A stretch of 64,000 bases of DNA from Bdellovibrio sp. NC01 (GTDB lineage Bacteria; Bdellovibrionota; Bdellovibrionia; Bdellovibrionales; Bdellovibrionaceae). Under the pieces are notes generated by a model. It made no database searches. It had not been told where the DNA came from and was given only the letters and a program-made list of their open reading frames with translations. Position numbers and translations under genes: made by a program. This document shows positions 36,948 through 46,619 of the stretch, piece after piece. Location of the stretch: assembly GCF_006874625.1 (NCBI RefSeq), contig NZ_CP030034.1:186001-250000 (forward strand), written 5' to 3'. Positions within the stretch are counted from its first letter, which is position 1, and each line of letters starts with the position of its first letter.

Positions 36948-37679
36948 TCAAGCGACTTCAAATTCGATTTCAATTTGTTTTTGTACGTCCTGCATAGACG
37001 TGCGGGGAGCTCTGCCCGATTTCGGGTGGAGCTTCTCTTTTAGATAGTCCTTCCACAAACGCTTGACCCAGAAATGGGTGACTTCATTGCTGAAATGTCT
37101 GCGCGTTTGTTTTTCAAAAAGAACCACGGCACATTCGTACTTCATTTTTTTAATCGGCGGTTGAATTTCCTTCGCACCCAAGCGATAGCACATCTGATCA
37201 ACTTTGATATCGGTGCGCGGAGTTCCCAATACACCGTTCGCTGGGGAATAATCCAAATACTGTAAACCTAAGCCGGTTAGAATTTCGGCCCACGGCACGT
37301 CACGATATTTGCGGCGCCATGAAAAACCAACCGTGAAATATTCCATCGTCATTAAGCGTGTGCAGTGACGACCTTGCAGATATGCGACGGTCGTGGGACT
37401 TAATTCGCTGACATAGGGATGGCGCAAGTGCGACGTTAAACTAAAATCGAAAATCGTGAATAGATTAAAACCGACGATTTCTTCTTTATAGCGAATCACG
37501 CCCGCAGCGTGACAGCGGCAGAAGTCGGAAAAATCAAGCTCGTGACCTTTGTCATTTAAAACAGAGCCGAATGTCTGTTCCCACATAGAGAACACTTGGT
37601 TTAGTAACTCACGTTTGGATTCACATACATGATGAAGTGGTAGAATTTCGTAGTGGAAGTCTTGCATACGTGAAAGCAT
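36948..37679 (-). CDS. Unknown protein, possibly GNAT-like
   Basis: 243 residues, cytoplasmic, no membrane segment. The order of strands ('CHAAGVIRYKEEIVGFNLFT' and a later 'LMTMEYFTVGFSWRR') is reminiscent of an acetyltransferase or autoinducer-synthase fold, but no acetyl-CoA loop (Q/RxxGxG/A) is found. Convergent with dps (6-base gap). Confidence 0.5.
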   Translation of the reverse strand: MLSRMQDFHYEILPLHHVCESKRELLNQVFSMWEQTFGSVLNDKGHELDFSDFCRCHAAGVIRYKEEIVGFNLFTIFDFSLTSHLRHPYVSELSPTTVAYLQGRHCTRLMTMEYFTVGFSWRRKYRDVPWAEILTGLGLQYLDYSPANGVLGTPRTDIKVDQMCYRLGAKEIQPPIKKMKYECAVVLFEKQTRRHFSNEVTHFWVKRLWKDYLKEKLHPKSGRAPRTSMQDVQKQIEIEFEVA

Positions 37680-37853
37680 CTATCATTCAGCATAGAATTC
37701 AGAGTCCTGTTTTGTGATGAAGCACTTAACATAAAAAATCCAACAAAAAGTCACGGCTAGTTTATGTGTCACAACATACTTGCTCAGATTGATTAACATC
37801 AAATCGAACCAAAACGCATCCGCTGCGAGATTTGAGAATGTTATGATTTAGAA

Positions 37854-38732
37854 ATGGTAGGAATAAAAGAAGGCTTTCATCGCCTTACCTCAAAAGAATT
37901 TTTCGAAAAGATGTCCCGCGACGATATTTTGGAAATGTCGGCGTCATTGGCCTTTTACACAGCTTTATCCCTGGCTCCCTTATTGGTGCTGCTGCTGACG
38001 TTTGTTTCTTTAATCAACGTGGAATTTCGCGAAGAGCTCTTAACGCAAATCCAAGGCTTAGTTGGCGCAAAGGCCAGTGAGCTTATTCGTGAGATCGCGC
38101 GTAACGTTGATCAACGTCCTGACATTCGCGACATGGCGGGAATCTTCGGTTTATTAGTTCTGCTGTTTTCGGCCGGCGCTATCTTCGGCGACATGCGGGG
38201 TGCCTTAAATCGCATCTTCGAAGTGCACAAAAAAGAAGAGTCGAATGAAGAAACTATTCTGCAAAGCACATGGCAGTTATTGAAAACGAAACTTTTTAAC
38301 ATGGGGATGGTGTTAACCTTCGTATTCATTTCTATTATTTCTTTAATAGTATCGACGGGTTTGTCTTTTTATTTAGACGGTAGTGATCAGTGGTTTGGGC
38401 AGTTGATAAATTTTGGCGTTTCGCTGGCGGTGTTCTGGATTTTATTTTCAGCGCTTTATTATTTTCTGCCAGAAACGGATGTTTCGAAGAGAGTTGCCGG
38501 AACATCGGGTTTAGTCACCGCGATTTTATTTTCGCTGGGAAAAACAGCGATCGGACTTTATTTAGGGCAGAGTGCAGCTGCTTCTTTATATGGTGCCGCC
38601 GGGTCTTTTATCGTTCTTTTAATGTGGGTCTATTATTCTTCCGCTGTCATTTTTCTCAGCGCTGAAATTGCCTACCAGTTTAACAGAAAGGAAGATCATG
38701 AAGAATCTGCTGCACAGCCTAAGCCGCGTTAG
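37854..38732 (+). CDS. YihY/BrkB family membrane protein
   Basis: 292 residues, six membrane helices. Family blocks: 'MSASLAFYTALSLAPLLVLL' near the start and 'GAAGSFIVLLMWVYYSSAVI' near the end. Function unproven (not RNase BN, as once annotated). Its last 35 bases overlap the next gene. Confidence 0.9.
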   Translation: MVGIKEGFHRLTSKEFFEKMSRDDILEMSASLAFYTALSLAPLLVLLLTFVSLINVEFREELLTQIQGLVGAKASELIREIARNVDQRPDIRDMAGIFGLLVLLFSAGAIFGDMRGALNRIFEVHKKEESNEETILQSTWQLLKTKLFNMGMVLTFVFISIISLIVSTGLSFYLDGSDQWFGQLINFGVSLAVFWILFSALYYFLPETDVSKRVAGTSGLVTAILFSLGKTAIGLYLGQSAAASLYGAAGSFIVLLMWVYYSSAVIFLSAEIAYQFNRKEDHEESAAQPKPR

Positions 38733-39786
38733 CAAAACGGTGTGGATCATTATCCTTTTACTTGTGGGCATTCGGATCTTGCTTCCCTATGGATGCAAAT
38801 ACGCCATCAATTGGTATTTGGGCAACAAGATGGAAAGTTATAAAGGACATATCGATGATTTCGACCTGGCTTTATATCGGGGGGCCTATCAAATCCAAGA
38901 TTTGAAAATATGGAAAAAGACCTTAACGCCAAAAAATTCCTTCGTTGAAGTGAAGAACATTGATTTGTCTTTAGCGTGGCGTGCGCTTTTTAAAATGAAA
39001 CTGCTGGGTGATTTGGAAATCGATGGCGCAAAAATCGATTTGGTAGATAGTGACAATAAAAAGAAAAAACAATTAGGCAAGGGTGAAGAAGATTGGAAAA
39101 CGATCGTTGGCAAGTTGGTGCCTATTGAGCTTGAGTCATTTAAAATGACCAGAAGCGAACTGCATCTTATCAACCGCGACTTCAAAGCGCCCGTCGACGT
39201 TGTTTTAGATCGAATCGAAATTCATGCGACGAATATCAAAAACACCGATGATTCAAAAGAAGTTCTGCCAAGTACTGTGACCGCTTCTGCGCGTCTGATG
39301 AAGAATGCACCTGTACATGCGGATGCCAAGATTAATTTAATCTCGAAAGTCCCCGCTTTCGAAGCGAAGTTGAAAATGGACAAACTTGACCTGACGAAGC
39401 TGAATGATTTCTTTTTAGCTTACGGACCGTTTACGTTTACGTCGGGTAAATTCAGTATTTATTCAGAGGTCACAACTAAAGATAATAAAATTAAAGGTTA
39501 CGTCAAACCGTTCTTTGAAAATATTGACGTGATTAGCGACCAAGAGCATTTCGATTCTGCACAGAGATTTTTCAATGAAGTTGGTTTGGCCATGGCGAAT
39601 CTTATCCTTCGCAATCGCAACAATAAAACGGTCGCGACGAAAATTGAATTCGAGGGCGCATCCCATGGGCCCGATGTCGATAAGTGGGGAGCGGTGTGGA
39701 CTTCGTTGCGTAACGGTTTTGTCGAAGCGCTAAGAAAAACGTTGGACAATACAATTTCAATTAAAGATGTCGAGCGTAAAAAATGA
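38698..39786 (+). CDS. AsmA/DUF748-like membrane-anchored protein
   Basis: 362 residues: an N-terminal membrane helix ('TVWIIILLLVGIRILL') followed by a long periplasmic beta-rich region ('YQIQDLKIWKKT', 'KMKLLGDLEIDGAKIDLVDS', 'ELESFKMTRSELHLINRDFK'). This resembles DUF748/AsmA-like envelope proteins, some of which move lipids. Start at 38698 (AAAGGAAG upstream), inside the brkB gene. Confidence 0.7.
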   Translation: MKNLLHSLSRVSKTVWIIILLLVGIRILLPYGCKYAINWYLGNKMESYKGHIDDFDLALYRGAYQIQDLKIWKKTLTPKNSFVEVKNIDLSLAWRALFKMKLLGDLEIDGAKIDLVDSDNKKKKQLGKGEEDWKTIVGKLVPIELESFKMTRSELHLINRDFKAPVDVVLDRIEIHATNIKNTDDSKEVLPSTVTASARLMKNAPVHADAKINLISKVPAFEAKLKMDKLDLTKLNDFFLAYGPFTFTSGKFSIYSEVTTKDNKIKGYVKPFFENIDVISDQEHFDSAQRFFNEVGLAMANLILRNRNNKTVATKIEFEGASHGPDVDKWGAVWTSLRNGFVEALRKTLDNTISIKDVERKK

Positions 39787-39790
39787 AGAA

Positions 39791-39807
39791 GGAGGCTTGT
39801 GGCCTCC
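39791..39807. terminator. Bidirectional hairpin between convergent genes
   Basis: GGAGGC-TTGTG-GCCTCC; on the minus strand TTCTTCATTTTTT follows. Confidence 0.6.
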
Positions 39808-39842
39808 CTCTGCATAGTCGTGATTAAATACCGGAACAGCAA

Positions 39843-40889
39843 TTAAGCTAACGATTTCATATCGATGACGAAGCGATATTTAACGTCGCTTTTCACCATA
39901 CGATCATAAGCTTCATTGATTTTTTGAATTGGAATCATTTCGATATCAGAAACGATGTTGTGCTTACCACAGAAATCCAACATCTCTTGTGTTTCTTTGA
40001 TACCACCGATCAATGAACCGCCTAATTTACGACGACCCATAATCAAGCTTCCCGCATACAATTCTGGTGGCTTGTCAGGAAGACCGACAAGGACCATGTT
40101 GCCATCGCGGTGAAGTAAAGACAGATACAAATTATAATCATGCGGAGCCGACACTGTATCGATAATGAAATCGAAAGAGTTCGAATGCGATTTCATTTGC
40201 TCCATATCCTTAGAAATAATCACTTCATGCGCGCCCAGGCGTTTTGCATCTTCCACTTTCGAAGGGGACGTTGTGAATACCACGACGTGTGCGCCCATAG
40301 CGTTTGCAAGTTTCACAGCCATGTGACCCAAGCCGCCCAAACCAACAACGCCGACTTTTTGTCCCTTATCGACTTTCCAGTGACGAAGTGGTGAGTAAGT
40401 TGTGATGCCCGCGCACAATAACGGTGCGACGGCCGCAAGATCTAGATTTTTAGGAATGTTGAGGCAGAATTCTTCACGCACAACGATCGCGTTTGAATAG
40501 CCGCCGTATGTTGGTGCGCCATCTGATTTTTCGTGACTGTTGTAAGTGCCGACGAAACCGTTTTCGCAATATTGTTCAAGACCTTCGTTGCATGAACGGC
40601 AGTCAAGACAAGCATCGACCATGCAGCCGACACCCGCAAGATCGCCGACTTTAAAGTTCTTAACGTTTTTTCCTACGGCGACAACTTTACCTACGATCTC
40701 GTGACCCGGAACCATTGGGAAAGTGCCACGGCCCCATTCATCACGCGCTTGATGCACATCCGAATGACAAACGCCGCAATACTGAATGTCGATTTGTACG
40801 TCATTATCGCGAAGATCGCGACGCTCAAAAGAAAAGGGAGCAAGTGGAGCTTTTGGTTGAGGAGCTGCAAAACCTTTAACCTTAATCAT
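39843..40889 (-). CDS. Zinc-dependent NAD(P) alcohol dehydrogenase (YahK/cinnamyl type)
   Basis: 348 residues, medium-chain dehydrogenase. Catalytic zinc ligands in 'YCGVCHSDVH' and 'GHEIVG', structural zinc in 'CLDCRSCNEGLEQYC', Rossmann motif 'VVGLGGLGHMAVKLA'. Reduces aldehydes with NADPH in YahK relatives. GGAGG before the ATG. A hairpin repeat (copy C) lies in the leader. Confidence 0.92.
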   Translation of the reverse strand: MIKVKGFAAPQPKAPLAPFSFERRDLRDNDVQIDIQYCGVCHSDVHQARDEWGRGTFPMVPGHEIVGKVVAVGKNVKNFKVGDLAGVGCMVDACLDCRSCNEGLEQYCENGFVGTYNSHEKSDGAPTYGGYSNAIVVREEFCLNIPKNLDLAAVAPLLCAGITTYSPLRHWKVDKGQKVGVVGLGGLGHMAVKLANAMGAHVVVFTTSPSKVEDAKRLGAHEVIISKDMEQMKSHSNSFDFIIDTVSAPHDYNLYLSLLHRDGNMVLVGLPDKPPELYAGSLIMGRRKLGGSLIGGIKETQEMLDFCGKHNIVSDIEMIPIQKINEAYDRMVKSDVKYRFVIDMKSLA

Positions 40890-40905
40890 GAATTCCTCCG
40901 GGGTT

Positions 40906-40935
40906 GTCTACACTCCAACTTCGCTGGAGTAAAAC
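40906..40935 (-). repeat. Short hairpin repeat, copy C
   Basis: Minus strand: TACTCCAGC-GAA-GTTGGAGTGTAGAC. Lies 16 bases upstream of the adh ATG. Confidence 0.65.
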
Positions 40936-41007
40936 ATGATTATAGGACTGTGTTGCAGCTGTTGGGAAGAATGCGATTTTGCAGTTGCATCGCATTCTTC
41001 TATGTCC

Positions 41008-41487
41008 TTAGTTCTTTTTTAGAACATAAGATTTTTGTATTGATGAATTCGTTGTGCCGTTTACTTCAGAGTGATTAGAAATCAACGTGTAGCGATCCGT
41101 TTGTTTTTGCAGACGCACAGTGCCCTGCTGATAGATTGGCTGATGACGAGCAGACAATGTGTATTGGTAATCCAACATAGTTGGGGTGATGTGGGCCGTT
41201 TTCAGAACGTCAGCAAGCCAGCCATTAGAATCATCAATAACCTGGTAGGTGCCTTCTTTAAAACAGTACTGCGTGTAAGTGTGGTCGAATTTGTTTTCAC
41301 GAATGCAAATCTGATTCTGCGCAAAGAAAACCTCAACACTTTTACCCCATGGATGATCGGTCGTAGGTTCGCCATTGTGTTTATAGTTCAATGCTAGAAC
41401 TTTGTAAGTTCCGATAAGGCCCTGACGATCTGTGTTTGCGAAACTCAATGCGGGAAGAAGGAAAAGTAAAAGACTTAAGAATTTCAT
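41008..41487 (-). CDS. Exported lipocalin-like small protein, unknown
   Basis: 159 residues: signal peptide ('KFLSLLLFLLPALSFA') and a compact beta-rich domain ('LIGTYKVLALNYKHNG', 'TYTQYCFKEGTYQV', 'RLQKQTDRYTLISNH'). The pattern suggests a small beta-barrel, but no signature fits. Start at 41487 with AGGAGT upstream. Confidence 0.55.
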   Translation of the reverse strand: MKFLSLLLFLLPALSFANTDRQGLIGTYKVLALNYKHNGEPTTDHPWGKSVEVFFAQNQICIRENKFDHTYTQYCFKEGTYQVIDDSNGWLADVLKTAHITPTMLDYQYTLSARHQPIYQQGTVRLQKQTDRYTLISNHSEVNGTTNSSIQKSYVLKKN

Positions 41488-41593
41488 GCGCACTCCTTTG
41501 CTTATGAATATTCTTGGATCTTTAGTTCGCATTCGCAAGACCACCACGATTGCAATGGAATATGTCTGTTTCATCTAGTACAATAAGTGTTCT

Positions 41594-41866
41594 ATGAAGA
41601 AAGTTAATGTCAGTCATATTTTGGTCGACAAAGAATTCGAAGCACAAGATCTGTTGCGCGCTTTGAAAGACGGAAAGTCATTTGAAGATCTTGCGAAAAG
41701 GTATTCAAAATGTCCGTCGGCAGCACAAGGCGGAAACCTTGGCGAGGTCGCGCTTTCACGTTTGGACGAAGACTTCGCAGATGCGACGATGTTACTGAAA
41801 ACGGGCGAGATTTCTAGCAAACCCGTTCGCACAAAATTCGGCTATCATTTGATCAAAAGAAATTAA
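41594..41866 (+). CDS. ppiC: Parvulin-type peptidyl-prolyl isomerase (PpiC)
   Basis: 90 residues, exactly one rotamase domain: 'VSHILVDKEFEAQDLL', 'FEDLAKRYSKCPSAAQGGNL' and 'KPVRTKFGYHLIKRN'. No signal peptide, so cytoplasmic. Overlaps the convergent gene by 4 bases. Confidence 0.94.
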   Translation: MKKVNVSHILVDKEFEAQDLLRALKDGKSFEDLAKRYSKCPSAAQGGNLGEVALSRLDEDFADATMLLKTGEISSKPVRTKFGYHLIKRN

Positions 41867-42744
41867 GCCTTCTTCGCTGAAGGCTTTTTCAAAGTCAGAA
41901 TATTTCCCAACAAACACAAAAGAACGCCCACACCAATATATGGTGTCCATTTGAAGTTTTCGTAAAAGCTTGAAAGGGTCAGCGCGATCACTGGCGATAG
42001 CACGCTGGTGTAAGCGGCTTTTTCCGCACCAATTCTTCCAGCCAAAGTTAAATAGGCACCGAACGCAATCACCGAACCAAACAAAGAAAGATACAAAAGT
42101 GATAATAAGAACTGCGAAGTCATTGGAATTGCTAGGTCTTGGCGGAACAGCAGGGCCACCAATAAAGTGAAAACACTTCCATAGAACATGCCGAAAGTGT
42201 TGGTCACAACGATGGGAATTCCTTTTTTATAAGTCACTTGCGACAAAAGATTCCCGCATGAAGCTGACAACGTCGCGATGAAACTAATCAACAAACCCAG
42301 GATCGTCTTTTGACCACCAGTGAGGTTCGTAATTTCATCTAGGAACAGAAATAAAATACCGACGCCGCCAATTAAAGAACCGATGATCACGTTCTTAGTG
42401 ATCGGCTTTTTAAAGAAAATCCACATGCCCAGCATATTGTAGTAAACCAAGCTGGTGAAGGCGACGGCGGTCATTCCTGAACTCACCATCGTTTCGGAAA
42501 TATAGAACAGCATGTAGTTCACTGAAAACATGAACACGCCTTGACCCGCAAAAAGCAGATGATCTTTTTTCGGATAACGCATTTTCTTTTTTGTTACGAA
42601 AGCAAAGATCGCAAGCATCACGGCGCTCAAAAGAAAACGCCAGAAAACCGAAGTGATCGGTGACGCGCCACCAACTTGAAAAGTAATCACTAACCAAGTG
42701 GAGCCCCAGATAATCGTACAAATTGCGTAAAGCAGAAGATTCAT
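41863..42744 (-). CDS. EamA-family (DMT) transporter
   Basis: 293 residues, ten hydrophobic helices in two EamA repeats ('IWGSTWLVITFQVGGASPIT', 'VYYNMLGMWIFFKKPI'; second repeat after about 150). Exports small metabolites in characterised members; substrate unknown. Confidence 0.88.
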   Translation of the reverse strand: MNLLLYAICTIIWGSTWLVITFQVGGASPITSVFWRFLLSAVMLAIFAFVTKKKMRYPKKDHLLFAGQGVFMFSVNYMLFYISETMVSSGMTAVAFTSLVYYNMLGMWIFFKKPITKNVIIGSLIGGVGILFLFLDEITNLTGGQKTILGLLISFIATLSASCGNLLSQVTYKKGIPIVVTNTFGMFYGSVFTLLVALLFRQDLAIPMTSQFLLSLLYLSLFGSVIAFGAYLTLAGRIGAEKAAYTSVLSPVIALTLSSFYENFKWTPYIGVGVLLCLLGNILTLKKPSAKKA

Positions 42745-42794
42745 TCGTACAAGCTAACATGAAAGCGGACCGCACGTTATCGCTGAAAATAAAA

Positions 42795-42821
42795 AACCCG
42801 CAGTGTCAGCCACCGCGGGTT
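42795..42821 (-). terminator. Terminator of the glnB-glnA-gcvH-like operon
   Basis: AACCCGC...GCGGGTT; the minus strand continues with TTTTTATTTTC. Confidence 0.8.
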
Positions 42822-42857
42822 TAAATATGAACTTAAATCGTTCTTAGGATTCGACGA

Positions 42858-43268
42858 CTAGTCTTCGTCGTCTTCGTAATCCTCATCGTCCTCATCTTCA
42901 TCATCATCGTCGTCGTCATCTTCATCGTCTTCATCTTCGTCATCGTAGTCTTCATCAGCTTCGATGCGAACAAGCCAACCCTCTTCATAAGGGTCTTCCA
43001 TAACGATTGAAGGATCATCAACAACTTGTGAATTCACTTCGATCACAGTGCCGTCTACAGGAGCGTAAATATCAAGTGGACCATCATCAGTTTCAATTGT
43101 ACCGATCACTGACTCTGCATCAACTTTTTCATGCTCAGCAGGAAGTTCGATTGAATTGATAGATTCAAAATCCTCAAGACCATCTTCGTTGATACCAATA
43201 GTGATAATACCGTCTTCTTGACGGAACCACATGTGGCCTAAAAAATTCTTTACGTCATCAGATGCCAT
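42858..43268 (-). CDS. GcvH-like protein without lipoyl lysine, with acidic tail
   Basis: 136 residues. Residues about 10-105 follow the glycine-cleavage H fold: 'IITIGINEDGLEDFESI', 'LDIYAPVDGTVIEVNSQVVD', 'DPYEEGWLVRIE'. The lipoylated lysine of GcvH (ESVKAAS context) aligns with Asp62 in 'IETDDGPLDIYAPV', so it cannot carry lipoate. From about 104 the chain is almost only Asp/Glu with a few Tyr. Third gene after glnB and glnA, which suggests a nitrogen-linked role; the function is unknown. Confidence 0.8.
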   Translation of the reverse strand: MASDDVKNFLGHMWFRQEDGIITIGINEDGLEDFESINSIELPAEHEKVDAESVIGTIETDDGPLDIYAPVDGTVIEVNSQVVDDPSIVMEDPYEEGWLVRIEADEDYDDEDEDDEDDDDDDDEDEDDEDYEDDED

Positions 43269-43286
43269 TTACTCTCCTAAAACTTT

Positions 43287-43314
43287 CCTACTCCGGCAAC
43301 GCCGGAGTGCAGAC
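43287..43314 (+). repeat. Short hairpin repeat, copy D
   Basis: CTACTCCGGC-AAC-GCCGGAGTGCAGAC between glnA and the gcvH-like gene. Stem bases differ from copy A but remain paired. Confidence 0.65.
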
Positions 43315-43322
43315 TCGTGATG

Positions 43323-44738
43323 CTAGCAATCGTAATACAAATGGAACTCATAAGGAACTGGTCTTTGTTGTACTGGTCGAACTTCTTTGTCGATTTTGTA
43401 CTGAACCCAAGTTTCGATCAAGTCATCTGAGAATACATCGCCTTTTTTCAGGAAGCTGCAGTTATTCATCAAATTATTCAATGACTCTTCCAAAGTTCCC
43501 GGAACAGAAGGGATCGCAGCGGCTTCTTGTGGAGGAAGGCCGTAGATATCTTTATCTAGTGGATCACCTGGGTGAATCTTGTTGATGATACCATCAAGAC
43601 CCGCCATCAAGATCGCAGCTTCTGCCAAATAAATGTTAGCGCCTGGATCTGGCGTACGGAATTCAATACGTTTTGCTTTTGGGTTTGGACCTGAGTTCGG
43701 GATACGCATCGCTGCCGAACGATTCTTAAAGCTGTAAGCCAATTTCGTTGGAGCTTCGAAACCAGGAACCAAGCGTTTATAAGAGTTCGTCAATGGATTG
43801 ATGATACCGCACAACGCTGGAGCATGTTTCAACACACCACCGATGTAGTACAAGGCCATTTCAGAAAGACCTGCGTATTTGTTACCTGCAAAAAGGTTTT
43901 TGCCATCTTTCCATAGAGACATATGGATGTGCATGCCTGAACCGTTATCGCCGTAAAGAGGCTTCGGCATGAACGTCGCTGTTTTACCATGACGAGCACA
44001 CACGTTTTTCACGATGTATTTGAACCACATCATTTTATCGCCCATGTTCAACGCTGTATCGTATTGGAAATTGATTTCACACTGACCAGCAGAAGCAACT
44101 TCATGGTGATGACGTTCTACTTTCATTCCGCATCTTTCCATCTCTAGACAGATTTCAGAACGAATGTCTTGCAAAGTATCTGTTGGAAGAGCAGGGAAGT
44201 AACCCTCTTTAGGACGGATTTTGTAGCCAAGATTGTTGCCACCTTCATCGCGACCTGTGTTCCAAGCAGCTTCGTTGCTGTCGATCATGTAGAAGCCAGA
44301 GTTCGTTGTTTGTTCATAACGAACGTCATCAAAGATAAAGAATTCAGCTTCAGGACCGAAGTAAGCCGTGTCAGCAATGCCCGTTGACTGCATGTAGGCG
44401 ATCGCTTTTTTAACAACCTGACGTGGGTCACGATTGTAAGCTTGAAGAGTTTCCGGCAAGCACACATCACAGATCAATGAAAGAGTCGGAACTTCCATGA
44501 ACGGGTCCATCATCGCAGTTGCAGGATCTGGCTTGATGATCATGTCTGATTCTTCAATGCCTCTCCAGCCGCGGATCGAACTTCCGTCGAAACCGTAACC
44601 GTTTTCAAATGAATCTTCCTCTAGTTGGTGCAGAGGAATTGTTAGATGTTGCCAAGTTCCGACCATGTCACAGAACTTTAGATCAACCATTTTAGCGCCT
44701 TTTTCGTGCGCAAACTTCAGAGCTTCTTTCGCAGTCAT
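43323..44738 (-). CDS. glnA: Glutamine synthetase type I
   Basis: 471 residues. Beta-grasp N terminus ('[20 protein letters not shown]'), Mg-binding '[13 protein letters not shown]', ATP loop 'NRSAAMRIP', and '[11 protein letters not shown]'. The conserved Tyr in '[12 protein letters not shown]' matches the adenylylation site of GSI-beta. Makes glutamine from glutamate and ammonia. ATG at 44738 with AAGGAGA; the in-frame 44777 start lacks a site. Lies 79 bases after glnB. Confidence 0.96.
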   Translation of the reverse strand: MTAKEALKFAHEKGAKMVDLKFCDMVGTWQHLTIPLHQLEEDSFENGYGFDGSSIRGWRGIEESDMIIKPDPATAMMDPFMEVPTLSLICDVCLPETLQAYNRDPRQVVKKAIAYMQSTGIADTAYFGPEAEFFIFDDVRYEQTTNSGFYMIDSNEAAWNTGRDEGGNNLGYKIRPKEGYFPALPTDTLQDIRSEICLEMERCGMKVERHHHEVASAGQCEINFQYDTALNMGDKMMWFKYIVKNVCARHGKTATFMPKPLYGDNGSGMHIHMSLWKDGKNLFAGNKYAGLSEMALYYIGGVLKHAPALCGIINPLTNSYKRLVPGFEAPTKLAYSFKNRSAAMRIPNSGPNPKAKRIEFRTPDPGANIYLAEAAILMAGLDGIINKIHPGDPLDKDIYGLPPQEAAAIPSVPGTLEESLNNLMNNCSFLKKGDVFSDDLIETWVQYKIDKEVRPVQQRPVPYEFHLYYDC

Positions 44739-44785
44739 TTTGCTGTCTCCTTGCAAAATTGTATTTTCAAAAATCAAAATTTAAA

Positions 44786-44813
44786 TCTACTCCAACAAAG
44801 TCAGAGTGTAGAC
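44786..44813 (+). repeat. Short hairpin repeat, copy E
   Basis: TCTACTCCAACAAAGTCAGAGTGTAGAC between glnB and glnA. The outer arms TCTAC/GTAGA pair; the inner stem is imperfect. Confidence 0.6.
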
Positions 44814-44816
44814 AAA

Positions 44817-45176
<360 letters not shown>

Positions 45177-45424
45177 TTACTTACTTCATGTAAGTGGTAC
45201 GACTTCGAAAGAATAGCAAACGTCCGCAAGAAAGCAAAAAATCGTTAAATGAATTTTATTTATTTAATTGCCATTAACGCAAAACAGTAAGTGTCACCAA
45301 TTTGGTAAAATCGAAAAAATACTCTAGAAAAGTGAAAGAACCTGTTGAGGTGGTATGTGGTTTTTGGTACACACGGGCTCGCTTTTTAGGAAAAACCAAT
45401 ATTGTTGTCTGACCGGGGGGGATA

Positions 45425-46027
45425 ATGACTACAACACGTTTTTTCATCTACGGCTCGTTGACCGAGGGGATGATCCATTACGCTAAGATCCAGAACTTCG
45501 TGGAATCATTAGCTTTTGCAAGAATCAAAGGAACAGCATATCGCTTGAAAGTAGGCTTCCCTGCGCTAGTTAAGGGTGGCAGTGACCTTGTTCCGGGTCA
45601 GTTAGTAGAACTTAAAGGTTCTGAACTTTTGAAGGCTCTTTTGGATGAGTTTTACGGTTTTAATCCGCTAGATCCAGACAAGAGCTTGTATGCGCGCGAA
45701 GAAGTCGACGTTTATGTCGAAGGCTCATCAGAACCTATCAAAGCTTGGACATATTTTTTGAACCCTCTGAAATTGCCTGTTAACGCAGCGGTAATTCCGG
45801 GTGGTGATTGGAAAAAGTCGATTGAAGATCAGCCAGCTTTAACTTCGAAGCTGACAGAAAAGCAAATGACCTATATTCAACGTCTGGGACGCTCAACTGG
45901 CCGCGAGATTGTTCCCATTGATCTGACTCTTTACCGCGAATTGATGAATCTTGAATTGATCGTGGATAAGGGGCGCAGACTTGCATTGTCTAAGCTCGGC
46001 CAAGAGGTTTTCAGACATCTTGCCTAA
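45425..46027 (+). CDS. Gamma-glutamylcyclotransferase (AIG2/GGCT)-like protein
   Basis: 200 residues. The YGSL motif near the N terminus ('RFFIYGSLTEGM') and 'GFPALVKGGSDLVPGQLVEL' fit the GGCT fold (about 1-110). The C-terminal 85 residues are an added helical domain. The catalytic Glu may be in 'LDEFYGFNPLDPDKSLYARE'. Substrate unknown. Overlaps trmL slightly. Confidence 0.75.
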   Translation: MTTTRFFIYGSLTEGMIHYAKIQNFVESLAFARIKGTAYRLKVGFPALVKGGSDLVPGQLVELKGSELLKALLDEFYGFNPLDPDKSLYAREEVDVYVEGSSEPIKAWTYFLNPLKLPVNAAVIPGGDWKKSIEDQPALTSKLTEKQMTYIQRLGRSTGREIVPIDLTLYRELMNLELIVDKGRRLALSKLGQEVFRHLA

Positions 46028-46499
46028 TACTCAGAAACTTTTCCGAATTGTTCTAATTGAGCCCGAAATTCCACAAAACACGGGGAATATCGGGCGCACG
46101 TGTGTAGCGACTAACTGTGAACTTCACATCGTCGGAAAAATGGGTTTCGAGATCAATGATACAAATCTAAAAAGAGCGGGGCTGGATTACTGGCCTCACT
46201 TAACTTATCACCGCCATCTGACTTTTGAAGATTGGTGGAACAAAGTTGAAGATCCATCACGCGTGTGGTTATTCACGACGAAAACAAAACGAACATATTT
46301 TGAGCCGCAATATCAATCGGGCGATTGGTTCGTTTTTGGTAAAGAGACGAAAGGTCTTGATCCAGATTTGCTTGCGAAATTTCCAAATCAAACTGTGACT
46401 ATTCCTATGATTGGCGAAGGCGCGCGCAGTCTGAATTTGGCGACGAGTGTCGCTATTGCTGCCTACGAAGGACTTCGTCAGCAAAACTATTCAAAATAA
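46020..46499 (+). CDS. trmL: tRNA (cytidine(34)-2'-O)-methyltransferase TrmL
   Basis: About 159 residues, SpoU class. Signature blocks: 'IVLIEPEIPQNTGNIGRTCV', 'FVFGKETKGLDPDLLAK', 'TIPMIGEGARSLNLATSVAI' (knotted AdoMet site). Methylates the wobble base of tRNA-Leu. The start is uncertain: TTG at 46020 gives the normal N terminus, an ATG at 45981 would add 13 residues and overlap the previous gene by 47 bases. Confidence 0.9.
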   Translation: MPNTQKLFRIVLIEPEIPQNTGNIGRTCVATNCELHIVGKMGFEINDTNLKRAGLDYWPHLTYHRHLTFEDWWNKVEDPSRVWLFTTKTKRTYFEPQYQSGDWFVFGKETKGLDPDLLAKFPNQTVTIPMIGEGARSLNLATSVAIAAYEGLRQQNYSK

Positions 46500-46619
46500 C
46501 TACGTCAGAGCGCGTAGGATTTTAATTCTGTAAGGCTTTAGTCTGGGTGCGACTTGTGAGGGCTGAAAAACGCGCAAGTACTTGCAGGCATTATTGATTT
46601 GAGGCTATCCTCAGAGCCT

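Noticed and set aside
42858-42960. GA/TC-rich tract at the gcvH-like 3' end as a simple-sequence repeat
   Set aside because: It encodes the Asp/Glu tail in frame and ends at a normal stop followed by a terminator, so it is coding.
43287-44813. Hairpins in the glutamine synthetase operon as a glutamine riboswitch
   Set aside because: They are short members of a repeat family also found beside rpoD, adh and yqeY; no riboswitch consensus seen.
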